From Caldatribacterium sp051549785 (lineage in GTDB: Bacteria; Atribacterota; Atribacteria; Atribacterales; Caldatribacteriaceae), in the NCBI RefSeq assembly GCF_051549785.1, contig NZ_CP189974.1, positions 1,054,001-1,118,000 of the forward strand: a stretch of 64,000 nt of DNA, given 5' to 3'. Of this stretch, positions 23,397 to 30,960 are shown piece after piece. The position numbers were made by a program, and so were the translations under genes. The notes under the pieces were generated by a model. The model searched no databases. It had not been told where the DNA came from and saw only the letters and a list, made by a program, of their open reading frames with translations. Each line of letters opens with the position of its first letter. The stretch's first letter is position 1.

Positions 23397-23701
23397 ATGA
23401 GGTACGGAGCCTTTTCCCACATGTGGTTTCCCGAAGTGCAAGAGGAGTGCGTCTTCTCACTTTTGCCCCGTCTTCGGGAGATGGATTTTGAGGGCGTTGA
23501 AATCACCTTGACCCCGGACCTCCTCGTCCATTGCCACTTCCGTGCCAGCCACAGAGGTATTCTTGGAGATGACCATATCGATTGAGTGGGGGTGTTCCGG
23601 GCTCTGAAGAGAAGAAATTCGCCGGTCCCGGCGAGATTGCTCTGCGGAGGATTCGTTTTTTGAAAACCGTTGGGGAGACCGTTTTTCGCCTTCCCGAGTA
23701 A
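23397..23701 (+). pseudogene. decayed sugar-phosphate isomerase/epimerase (TIM barrel)
   Basis: The frame opens at ATG 23397 right after the permease and gives about 42 residues resembling the N-terminus of the intact epimerase at 24545 (GFDAVEI there, DFEGVEI here). It then jumps to HCHFRASHRGILGDDHID, matching CHYHLSESHRGIPGTGTVDW near residue 210 of the intact protein. About 160 codons are missing. A stop follows in place of the expected Trp (one base appears lost), and a second frame then reads a plausible C-terminal helix (RRIRFLKTVGETV) to TAA 23701. Deletion plus frameshifts make it non-functional. Confidence 0.75.
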
Positions 23702-23715
23702 AGCAGGAGAAGGGA

Positions 23716-23744
23716 TTGACGAAGGGAGGCATAAAGGATATAAT
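23716..23744 (+). promoter_or_regulatory. promoter of GntR copy 2 and the second sugar operon
   Basis: TTGACG (23716-23721), a 17-base spacer and TATAAT (23739-23744). The leader to the GTG start would be about 55 nucleotides and contains a perfect dyad at 23777-23788. Confidence 0.75.
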
Positions 23745-23776
23745 CTCTTTCGGTAAATACCATTTAACCTTTTAGC

Positions 23777-23788
23777 ATACGAACGTAT
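23777..23788. promoter_or_regulatory. candidate operator palindrome before GntR copy 2
   Basis: ATACG-AA-CGTAT is an inverted repeat located about 27 bases after the predicted transcription start and before the regulator gene. The place suits autoregulation. I saw no equivalent before copy 1. Confidence 0.4.
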
Positions 23789-23806
23789 CGACAAAAGGAG
23801 TGGAGG

Positions 23807-24545
23807 CGTGTCTACCCTTAACCGGAAAGTCCCTATTCCTCTCTACTACCAGCTCAAGGAGATCATCCGGGAGCAGATTGAGGAAGGCATCCTTGCTCCC
23901 GGGGATTTGCTCCCCTCTGAGCGGGAGCTCTCGGAAAAGTACGGCATCAGCCGTCCCACTGTCCGTCAGGCCCTGAAGGAACTGGTCTATGAAGGGCTCC
24001 TCACCCGGGAGAAAGGTCGGGGAACCTTTGTGGCCAAACCCAAGCTCGAGTACGGGTTCATCCAGCACTTTGTCACCTTCTACGAGGACATGGCCCAGCG
24101 AGGCTACACCTTGAAGACCAAAGTCCTCCGGAAAGAGCTCCAGGATCCTCCCAAACGCATTGCTAGGGCTTTGCAGCTCAAAGAGGGAGAGAAGGTCATC
24201 TTCATCGAGCGCCTCCGCTTCGTGGAGGATGAACCTGTGGTCTGGGTTCAGAACCACATCCCCCACCACCTCTGCCCCGGGCTTTTAGAGGAAGACCTCA
24301 CCGACCGCTCGTTGTACCGTCTCCTCACTGAACGCTACAACCTCAAGCCCCAGTGGGCAGAGGTGAGTCTCGAGCCGGTCCTCGCCACCGACCGGGATGC
24401 CGAGCTTTTGGGCCTCGAACCCAAGGCCCCGGTGCTCCTTATGGAGAACATCACCTACGATGTCAACGACCGCCCCATTGACCTCTTCATCTCCCGTTTC
24501 CGGGGAGACAAGGGGAGAGTGCGGGTGAGGGTATTGAGGAGCTGA
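23807..24545 (+). repeat. direct repeat, copy 2 of the GntR CDS
   Basis: Second copy of the 739-base repeat (see 17310-18048). The two copies flank the first ABC operon in direct orientation, 6497 bases apart. Confidence 0.97.
23808..24545 (+). CDS. GntR-family (HutC/UTRA) transcriptional regulator, copy 2
   Basis: The same 245-residue protein as at 17311-18048, encoded by DNA that differs in one silent base. GTG 23808 follows AAAGGAGTGGAGG, a better ribosome site than copy 1 has. The TGA stop overlaps the ATG of the epimerase gene (TGATG), so this copy is part of the second sugar operon and is translationally coupled to it. Both copies should bind the same operators and effector, cross-wiring the two transporter operons. 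Confidence 0.94.
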   Translation: MSTLNRKVPIPLYYQLKEIIREQIEEGILAPGDLLPSERELSEKYGISRPTVRQALKELVYEGLLTREKGRGTFVAKPKLEYGFIQHFVTFYEDMAQRGYTLKTKVLRKELQDPPKRIARALQLKEGEKVIFIERLRFVEDEPVVWVQNHIPHHLCPGLLEEDLTDRSLYRLLTERYNLKPQWAEVSLEPVLATDRDAELLGLEPKAPVLLMENITYDVNDRPIDLFISRFRGDKGRVRVRVLRS

Positions 24546-25429
24546 TGCCTATGGGAGGATTGCTGTACGCGGTTCACGCCTATGCCTGGACGTCCCGATG
24601 GACCGAGGAGTCCCTTCCTCTTCTTTCCAGAGCCCGGGAACTTGGTTTTGATGCCGTTGAAATCCCCCTCATGGACATTGGGTCTATTCACCCCCAGAGC
24701 ATTCGAAAAGAAGCAGAACGGCTTGGTTTGCAGATCGTGACCTCCACGGTGCTCTCTGAGGAGGCCGACGTTTCTTCTCCTGATGCGGCGGTACGCAGAA
24801 AGGGTCTTGAGTACCTCAAACGGTGCGTGGACGTCTCGGCGGAGATGGGAGCTTTGAGCTTTTCGGGGGTGATCTACTCAGCTCTGGGAAAGCGCATTGC
24901 GACCATCCCCGGTCGGGAATATCTGGAACGTGCTGCAGAAGCCCTGAAAAAGGTGGCCCAGTGGGCTCAGGATGCCCGGCTTCTTGTGGGGATTGAACCT
25001 GTGAACCGGTATGAGACCTTTCTCATCAACACCTGTGACCAGGCGCTTGAGCTCCTCAGGATGATCGACGAGCCCAATATGAGGGTTCACCTTGATTCGT
25101 ACCACATGAACATCGAGGAGAACGATTTTTATACTCCCACAAAGAAGGCAATTCCGTATCTCTGCCACTACCACCTGAGCGAGAGCCACCGGGGGATTCC
25201 CGGGACCGGGACCGTTGACTGGGAGGGTATCTTTCGGGCTCTTGCCGAGGGGGACTACCGGGGTATTGTGGGGATGGAATCCTTTGCGGAGGTCTCCGAT
25301 TCCATGCGGGCCGGAACCTGTGTCTGGCGGAAAATGGCTCCCTCAAGCGATGTGCTCCTCAAAGAAGGTCTGGCGTTTTTGAAAGCACTGGAGAAGCGGC
25401 ATTTTGCCCCTTTTGGGGGCAAAAAATAA
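24545..25429 (+). CDS. sugar epimerase/isomerase, D-tagatose/D-psicose 3-epimerase-like TIM barrel
   Basis: A 294-residue AP-endonuclease-2-fold protein. The four metal ligands of keto-sugar 3-epimerases are recognisable: Glu in GIEPVNR (about 150), Asp in HLDSYHMNIEE (about 184), His in ESHRG (about 214) and Glu in GMESF (about 245), spaced as in D-psicose 3-epimerase. The ATG overlaps the regulator stop by one base with GAGGAG upstream. It is probably the first catabolic enzyme of the second operon, interconverting the imported ketose. Confidence 0.87.
   Translation: MPMGGLLYAVHAYAWTSRWTEESLPLLSRARELGFDAVEIPLMDIGSIHPQSIRKEAERLGLQIVTSTVLSEEADVSSPDAAVRRKGLEYLKRCVDVSAEMGALSFSGVIYSALGKRIATIPGREYLERAAEALKKVAQWAQDARLLVGIEPVNRYETFLINTCDQALELLRMIDEPNMRVHLDSYHMNIEENDFYTPTKKAIPYLCHYHLSESHRGIPGTGTVDWEGIFRALAEGDYRGIVGMESFAEVSDSMRAGTCVWRKMAPSSDVLLKEGLAFLKALEKRHFAPFGGKK
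25402..25424 (+). other. hairpin overlapping the epimerase 3' end
   Basis: TTTTGCCCC pairs with GGGGCAAAA across a five-base loop, ending within the stop region of the epimerase gene. No T-run follows on the plus strand, so RNA processing or stabilisation of the downstream binding-protein message is more likely than termination. Confidence 0.4.
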
Positions 25430-25450
25430 ACGTACGAAGGGGGTTTTGGT

Positions 25451-26581
25451 ATGCGGAGAAGCTTGGGCGTTGTGTTCGTGCTGGTGTTTGTGCTTGGGTT
25501 GGCCCTTGGAGTGTGGGGTAAGGATATCCCCAAAATCACCATCGGCTGGACTCCGCCAGACATTACCGGAGTGTTCAAGACGGCCACCGACTTCTTTGAG
25601 AAAGCCGCAGCGGATGCCCGAAACCACGGTATCAACGTCGAGATTATCACCCGTGCTCCTGCTGCACACACGGCCTTTGCAGACCAGATAGCCATTATCG
25701 AGGATTTCATTCAGCGTAAAGTCGATGTTATCGCCATTTCACCAATTGAGGTTGAGGTTGTAAAACCGGCCCTCCAGGAGGCCAAGAAAGCCGGCATCCC
25801 GGTCATCGTGGTCAACCTCTTAGAACCTATTGAAGGTGTAGATGTTGACTGCTATATTGGTTTTGACAACACGGTGGCGGGAACGATTTCCGCCTACGCC
25901 GTGGTGGATTACTTCGGCGGACCGGGAGTCCTGGGCGAGGGAGAAAAAGTGGACGTTGCACCGGAAACCTTCCTTGACCTTGAGTTCTGGCAGAAGCTCT
26001 ACACCCCGGAGGTCATCGAGAACCTCAAGGACAAAATCCAAGCCACCGGTGCTATCATTGAGGGCATTGCCGGAGGATTCTTCTCCACCGCACGGCTCCG
26101 GGGGTTCCACTCCGTCATCGACCAGTTCCCGGGAATCACAATCGTCACCACTCTCCCTGCAGACTGGAACAGGGAAAAGGCCATTAAGGTTACCGAGGAC
26201 ATCCTCTCGGCCAATCCAAAGGGGACGCTGGATTTCATCTGGGCAGCTTCAAATGAAATGGGTCTTGGTGCCATGCTTACCTGCGAGCGCTTAGGAAGAA
26301 CTGAAGTCAAGGTCTTCACCAACGACGGAACACCTGAGTCTGTGGAGCGAATCCGCGAAGGGCGGCTCATTGCTGAGACCTGGCACGGCTTCCCTGAGTG
26401 GGGCTGGTACGGAACGAAATACGCGGTTATGCTTGCTCTGGGCCTGAAGGACCAGGTACCGCAGTTTGTGGATATCCGTCCACGGATTGAATGGCAGGGC
26501 AACGCCGACATGTTCTACCCGAATCCCTATCTTGAGCCCATTGACTGGGAAGCCATTAAGAAGGCATACCTCGAAAAGTAA
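25451..26581 (+). CDS. ribose-type ABC substrate-binding protein
   Basis: 376 residues with a signal peptide (RRSLGVVFVLVFVLGLALGVWG). The RbsB-like fold is seen in IIEDFIQRKVDVIAISPIE, AKKAGIPVIVVN and FIWAASNEMGLGA. GAAGGGGG precedes the ATG. It is unlike the binding protein of the first operon beyond the fold, so the two systems probably carry different sugars despite the shared regulator. A hairpin follows the gene. Confidence 0.9.
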   Translation: MRRSLGVVFVLVFVLGLALGVWGKDIPKITIGWTPPDITGVFKTATDFFEKAAADARNHGINVEIITRAPAAHTAFADQIAIIEDFIQRKVDVIAISPIEVEVVKPALQEAKKAGIPVIVVNLLEPIEGVDVDCYIGFDNTVAGTISAYAVVDYFGGPGVLGEGEKVDVAPETFLDLEFWQKLYTPEVIENLKDKIQATGAIIEGIAGGFFSTARLRGFHSVIDQFPGITIVTTLPADWNREKAIKVTEDILSANPKGTLDFIWAASNEMGLGAMLTCERLGRTEVKVFTNDGTPESVERIREGRLIAETWHGFPEWGWYGTKYAVMLALGLKDQVPQFVDIRPRIEWQGNADMFYPNPYLEPIDWEAIKKAYLEK

Positions 26582-26587
26582 GAGATC

Positions 26588-26608
26588 GGGCCCCCTCTGG
26601 GGGCCCTT
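26588..26608 (+). terminator. hairpin after the second binding-protein gene
   Basis: GGGCCCCC pairs with GGGGGCCC around a TCT loop, followed by TTCCCC. A weak T-tract suggests partial termination or mRNA protection, as seen after the first binding-protein gene. Confidence 0.6.
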
Positions 26609-26627
26609 CCCCAGGAGGTGAAGTCCC

Positions 26628-27395
26628 TTGGACCTTGGATTCGGCGGGAAAGTGGCCATTGTCACCGGTGGTGGCGCGGGAATCGGTGAAGCGACGGTTC
26701 GACTTTTTGCCCGGGAAGGAGCTCAGGTTGTTATCGCTGAGGCGAACCCGGAGAGGGGGAAAGCCCTGGAGGAGGACCTCAAAAAGCAGGGCTTTGTCGC
26801 TGAGTTTATCGAGGTGGACGTATCTCAAAAAGACAGTGTGGACCAGATGGTCGAAAAGGTGCTGCACCGCTTTGGCCAAATCGACATCCTGGTGAACAAT
26901 GCCGGGGTCTACGCCAAGGGCGATGCTCTGGCCTTCGCCGAAGAGGATTTTGCAAGGCTTGTTGACGTGAACGTCAAAGGGGTGATCCTCTGCACCCAGA
27001 GTGTGGGGAGGCGAATGGTGGAGAGAAGAAACGGCGTTATCGTGAACGTGGCTTCTGAGGCTGGCCTTGTGGCCATCCCGAACCAGATGGTGTACAACCT
27101 CACCAAGGCTGCGGTCATCTCCATCACCAAAAGCTGTGCGGTGGACTTTGCCGGCTATGGCGTGCGGGTGAACTGCGTCTGTCCGGGAACGACGTACACT
27201 CCTCTTGTGGAGGAAGCGCTCAGGAAGGAAAAAGACCCGGAGAAAGTGCGAAAGAGTCTTGAGGATTCTCGGCCTCTCAAAAGGCTCGGCAAGCCCGAAG
27301 AGATTGCTGCGGCTATTCTCTTTCTCGCTTCCCCTCTCCTTGGTTACGCCACCGGTGCGGTTTTGAGTGTTGATGGGGGATACACGGTATGGTGA
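26628..27395 (+). CDS. short-chain dehydrogenase/reductase (SDR) in sugar operon 2
   Basis: 255 residues with GGGAGIGEA (cofactor loop), NNAGV, catalytic YNLTK and a C-terminal VLSVDGGYTVW as in many sugar or polyol dehydrogenases. The start is TTG 26628 with AGGAGGTG upstream. The stop lies inside the start of the ATPase gene. It most likely oxidises or reduces a C2/C3 position of the imported sugar or polyol. Confidence 0.9.
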   Translation: MDLGFGGKVAIVTGGGAGIGEATVRLFAREGAQVVIAEANPERGKALEEDLKKQGFVAEFIEVDVSQKDSVDQMVEKVLHRFGQIDILVNNAGVYAKGDALAFAEEDFARLVDVNVKGVILCTQSVGRRMVERRNGVIVNVASEAGLVAIPNQMVYNLTKAAVISITKSCAVDFAGYGVRVNCVCPGTTYTPLVEEALRKEKDPEKVRKSLEDSRPLKRLGKPEEIAAAILFLASPLLGYATGAVLSVDGGYTVW

Positions 27396-28888
27396 TGCCG
27401 CAAACACCGATTCTTGAGGTCCGCGATGTCAGCAAATCCTTCCCCGGGGTGAAGGCACTCGATACGGTGAGCATGGATGTGCTTTCGGGGGAGGTTCATG
27501 CCCTTTTGGGGGAAAATGGCGCCGGAAAGAGCACGTTGATGAAAATCATAAGCGGTATCATTCCCAAAGATGCGGGAGAGATTTTCCTCGACGGAAAGCC
27601 GGTGCATTTTCTCTCCCCCCGGGATGCCCTGAATGCCGGTGTTGTCCTGGTGCAACAGGAACTTTCCCTCGTGCCTGACCTGAGTATCGCCGAGAACATT
27701 TTCTTGGGGAGATGGCCTAGGCGGGGTGTTCAGGTCGACTGGAACACGATTTTCTCTGAAACCGCTCATCTCCTCGAGCGCTTTGGCATCCAGGAGGATC
27801 CCCGCACCCCTGTTGGGTCTTTGAGTGTTGCCGAGCAGCAAACGGTGGAGATTCTCAAAGCTGTAAGCCGACCGAATCTGCGAATTCTCCTTCTGGATGA
27901 GCCGACCTCGGCCCTCAGCGAGGATGAAGTCAACCGCCTTTTTGAGCTGGTTGCCGAGATTAAAAAGACCGGCATCGGCATTATTTTTATTTCTCATAAA
28001 CTGCACGAGGCCCTGCGCATTGCCGATCGGGTGACGGTCCTTCGAGATGGTCGAAAAGTCGTCACCGAAGAGGCTCGTCGCCTTGACGAGCGGATGCTCT
28101 TTGAGTACCTGACGGGGAAGTCGGTGGAGGTGCTTGAGACAGGTCATGGAGGAGACCACACTGAAGCGGTGATGCTTGCCCTCGAAGGCTTCTCGTCAGG
28201 GGGCTTTGTCAGAGATGTGAACCTGAAAGTCCGGAAGGGAGAGGTTTTTGTTCTCTTTGGCCTTATCGGTTCGGGTCGGACAACCCTGGCACGAGGTCTT
28301 TTCGGCCTTGAGCGGACAGCGGGGAAAATGACGCTTGAGGACAAAGTCGTGCAACCAAAGAGCCCTCAGGAGGCTATTGCCCTTGGTATCGGGTACCTTC
28401 CTGAGGACCGCCGGCGGGCCCTGGTGTACGAACTCCCCGTTTTCGCCAACATCACCCTGGCCATTCTCTCCCGGGTCTCCCGAAGGGGTATCCTCCGCCT
28501 TCGGGAAGAAACGAGTCTTGCGGAAGACTTCGTCCGCGCTCTCCGGATCAAAACCCCGAATATTTTCCGGGAGGTTCTGTACCTGAGTGGAGGGAACCAG
28601 CAGAAGGTGCTCCTTGCCCGGTGGCTGGCCCGAAAACCAAAACTCCTCATCATGGACGAACCCACCCGGGGGATTGACGTGGGGGCCAAGTTTGAAATCC
28701 GCGCCATGGTGCGGGACCTTGCCCGCCAGGGGCTGACCATTCTCTACATCACTTCCGAGCCAGTGGAGGCTCTTGAAGTGGCAGACCGGATTGCGGTTAT
28801 GCGAGGTGGCAGAATTGTGCGAATTTTTGAGCACACGAACGGTATCGATAAAACCGTGCTCCTCGCTGTGGCCAGTGGAGTTTCCTGA
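27389..28888 (+). CDS. ribose-type ABC transporter ATPase, operon 2
   Basis: A 499-residue double ATPase. First domain: Walker A GENGAGKST, signature LSVAEQQTVEILKA, Walker B LLLDEPTSAL. Second domain: degenerate Walker A GLIGSGRTT (Arg for the catalytic Lys), signature LSGGNQQKV, Walker B LIMDEPTRGID. The Arg form is usual in RbsA-type second domains. The start overlaps the SDR gene; ATG 27389 (or 27395) follows GGGGGAT. Confidence 0.93.
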   Translation: MVMPQTPILEVRDVSKSFPGVKALDTVSMDVLSGEVHALLGENGAGKSTLMKIISGIIPKDAGEIFLDGKPVHFLSPRDALNAGVVLVQQELSLVPDLSIAENIFLGRWPRRGVQVDWNTIFSETAHLLERFGIQEDPRTPVGSLSVAEQQTVEILKAVSRPNLRILLLDEPTSALSEDEVNRLFELVAEIKKTGIGIIFISHKLHEALRIADRVTVLRDGRKVVTEEARRLDERMLFEYLTGKSVEVLETGHGGDHTEAVMLALEGFSSGGFVRDVNLKVRKGEVFVLFGLIGSGRTTLARGLFGLERTAGKMTLEDKVVQPKSPQEAIALGIGYLPEDRRRALVYELPVFANITLAILSRVSRRGILRLREETSLAEDFVRALRIKTPNIFREVLYLSGGNQQKVLLARWLARKPKLLIMDEPTRGIDVGAKFEIRAMVRDLARQGLTILYITSEPVEALEVADRIAVMRGGRIVRIFEHTNGIDKTVLLAVASGVS

Positions 28889-28902
28889 AGGAGGTGCCTG
28901 CG

Positions 28903-29925
28903 TTGCCTCAAAATAGAGCAATTCCTGCATGGCGGGAAGGAGAGAGCCTGTCCCAAGCCCTGGTGAGCCTTCTTCTCAAAGGTGGGTCGCTGGTTGGGCT
29001 TGTGGCGCTGAGTACGGCTTTTGCCATCCTTTCGCCGCACTTCTTCACCCTGGGCAACTGGCTGAACATTTTCCGACAGGTGGCGGTGGTGCTCATCGCG
29101 GCTTCGGCACAGACGATGGTCATCATCACCGCTGGAATCGACCTCTCCGTTGGCTCAGTACTTGCCCTGGGAGGCTGCCTTGCGGCAGTGGCCATGAGTT
29201 ACTGGGGATGGCCCTTTGTGAGCGGTGCGCTCCTTGGAGTTTTCTTTGCCACCCTGGCGGGGCTGGCCAGCGGTGTCATCATTGCCAAGGGGAGAATTCC
29301 TGACTTCATTGCCACCCTTGGTATGCTTGGCGCCATACGGGGCATTGCGCTCCTTATCACCGGTGGTCTTCCTGTTCCCTCCCATTTCACGGCGACGAAA
29401 CTTGCGGGATATCTCCCGCAAAGCATTGTCTGGCTGGGGAGCGGGGACATCAAGGGCATTCCGGTCCCCATGGTGTTTGCCCTTCTTGTTGTGGCCATTA
29501 CCTGGTTTATCCTGAACCGGACCACCTTTGGACGTTCGCTCTATGCGGTGGGTGGCAACCGGGAAGCGGCCCGTGCGGCAGGGATCAATGTGGATCGGAT
29601 CAAAATCCTTGTCTATGGAGTCTCAGGGCTCTACTGTGGTCTTGCCGGTCTTGTGCTTGTGGGCCGGATGAATTCGGCCAACGCCCTGATGGCTGAGGGT
29701 TTAGAACTCCAGACCATTGCCGCAGTGGTCATCGGAGGGACGAATCTCTTTGGGGGTAAGGGGTCGGTTTTCGGAACCCTGATCGGCGCTATCCTCATGG
29801 GAGTTCTCTCAAATGGCCTTAATCTCCTTAACGTTGAGCCTTTCTGGCAGAGAGTGGTGAACGGACTCCTCATCGTGGCGGTTGTGGTCTTTGACCAGTG
29901 GCGGCGAAGAGTTACGAGGGATTAG
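28903..29925 (+). CDS. ribose-type ABC transporter permease, operon 2
   Basis: About 340 residues, RbsC family, with GIDLSVGSVLALGG and the coupling-loop segment YAVGGNREAARAAGINV. The start is taken as TTG 28903, 7 bases after GGAGG; the in-frame GTG at 28894 overlaps that ribosome site. It is the only permease of the operon, so it should act as a homodimer. Confidence 0.92.
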   Translation: MPQNRAIPAWREGESLSQALVSLLLKGGSLVGLVALSTAFAILSPHFFTLGNWLNIFRQVAVVLIAASAQTMVIITAGIDLSVGSVLALGGCLAAVAMSYWGWPFVSGALLGVFFATLAGLASGVIIAKGRIPDFIATLGMLGAIRGIALLITGGLPVPSHFTATKLAGYLPQSIVWLGSGDIKGIPVPMVFALLVVAITWFILNRTTFGRSLYAVGGNREAARAAGINVDRIKILVYGVSGLYCGLAGLVLVGRMNSANALMAEGLELQTIAAVVIGGTNLFGGKGSVFGTLIGAILMGVLSNGLNLLNVEPFWQRVVNGLLIVAVVVFDQWRRRVTRD

Positions 29926-29940
29926 AGGCGGAGGGAGCGT

Positions 29941-30960
29941 ATGGAAAAAGTCGCCTTTGTTCTTGTCGGTGCAGGACGGGCGGGAATGGTTCACGGGCGC
30001 AACCTCGTCCACTACATCCCCGAGGGGGAACTGAAAGCAGTGGTGGATGTGGATGCGGCGAAAGCCCAGGAAGCTGCCGGAGAACTTGGGATTCGCTGGT
30101 ACACGTCTTTTGACGAAGCTCTTGAAAAGGAGAGCTTCGATGCGGTATGCATTGCCTCTCTCACCTTCACCCACCGGGATATCGTTGAGAAGGCTGCAGG
30201 GGCAAAAAAACACATTTTCTGCGAGAAACCCCTGGCGCAGAATCTCGAAGAGGCCCTGGCCATGAAGAGGGCAGTGGAAGCGGCGGGGGTGAAGTTCCAG
30301 ATTGGCTTCATGCGCCGGTATGACCCGGAGATCCGGAGGGCCTGGGAGATGGTCCAGGAGGGACTCATTGGCGACCTGGTCCTTGTGAAGTCCACGGGGA
30401 GAGGTCCTGGTCTTCCACCGGCCTGGATCTGGGATCGGGCAAGAAGCGGCGGGATGCTTGCCGAAGTCTCCTCTCATGATATCGATGCCGTTCTGTGGTT
30501 TGTCCAAAAGAAACCAGAGCGGGTTTTCATGGAGGCGAAGAACTTCAAGTCCCCAGAGGCCAGAACGCAGTTCCCCGATTTCTACGACCACTACCTTCTC
30601 ACCATTGCCTTTCTTGACGGTCCCTTCGGGGTGGTTGATGGAGGATGCCCTGTGGGGTATGCCTACGACGCCCGGATGGAGATTCTGGGGACAAAGGGCA
30701 TGATTCGGGTTGGAGAGACGGAGGGGAGAGGCCCCGTCCTCTATACGCCCGAGAAGAAAGCCATCCGGGACACCCAGGCGGGATGGGCGCTCCGTTTCAA
30801 AGATGGGTACCTTGAGGAACTCAAGGCCTTCATTCGCGCGGTCCTTGCTGATACCGCGCCCACACCTTCTCTTGAAGATGGGCTCCGGGTGGTGCGGGTT
30901 GTCGAGGCGGGACACGAATCCCTCGCCCTGGGGCAACCAGTGGCGATAAAGGAGTGGTGA
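29941..30960 (+). CDS. Gfo/Idh/MocA-family oxidoreductase
   Basis: A 339-residue NAD(P)-dependent sugar or inositol dehydrogenase family member: Rossmann motif GAGRAGMVHG at the N-terminus, EKPLAQ with the catalytic Lys near residue 97, and a conserved HDIDAVLW segment. GGCGGAGGGAG precedes the ATG. Together with the SDR and alcohol dehydrogenase it gives the operon three different redox enzymes, suggesting oxidation/reduction routes between a rare sugar and a central keto sugar. Confidence 0.9.
   Translation: MEKVAFVLVGAGRAGMVHGRNLVHYIPEGELKAVVDVDAAKAQEAAGELGIRWYTSFDEALEKESFDAVCIASLTFTHRDIVEKAAGAKKHIFCEKPLAQNLEEALAMKRAVEAAGVKFQIGFMRRYDPEIRRAWEMVQEGLIGDLVLVKSTGRGPGLPPAWIWDRARSGGMLAEVSSHDIDAVLWFVQKKPERVFMEAKNFKSPEARTQFPDFYDHYLLTIAFLDGPFGVVDGGCPVGYAYDARMEILGTKGMIRVGETEGRGPVLYTPEKKAIRDTQAGWALRFKDGYLEELKAFIRAVLADTAPTPSLEDGLRVVRVVEAGHESLALGQPVAIKEW

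Noticed and set aside
23397..23585. Genuine 62-residue small protein after operon 1
   Set aside because: Both halves align with separated parts of a sugar epimerase, and further homologous sequence follows out of frame, so a pseudogene is the better explanation.
17310..24545. Composite transposon made of the two regulator repeats
   Set aside because: The repeats are regulator genes, not IS elements: no transposase, no terminal inverted repeats and no target-site duplication visible.
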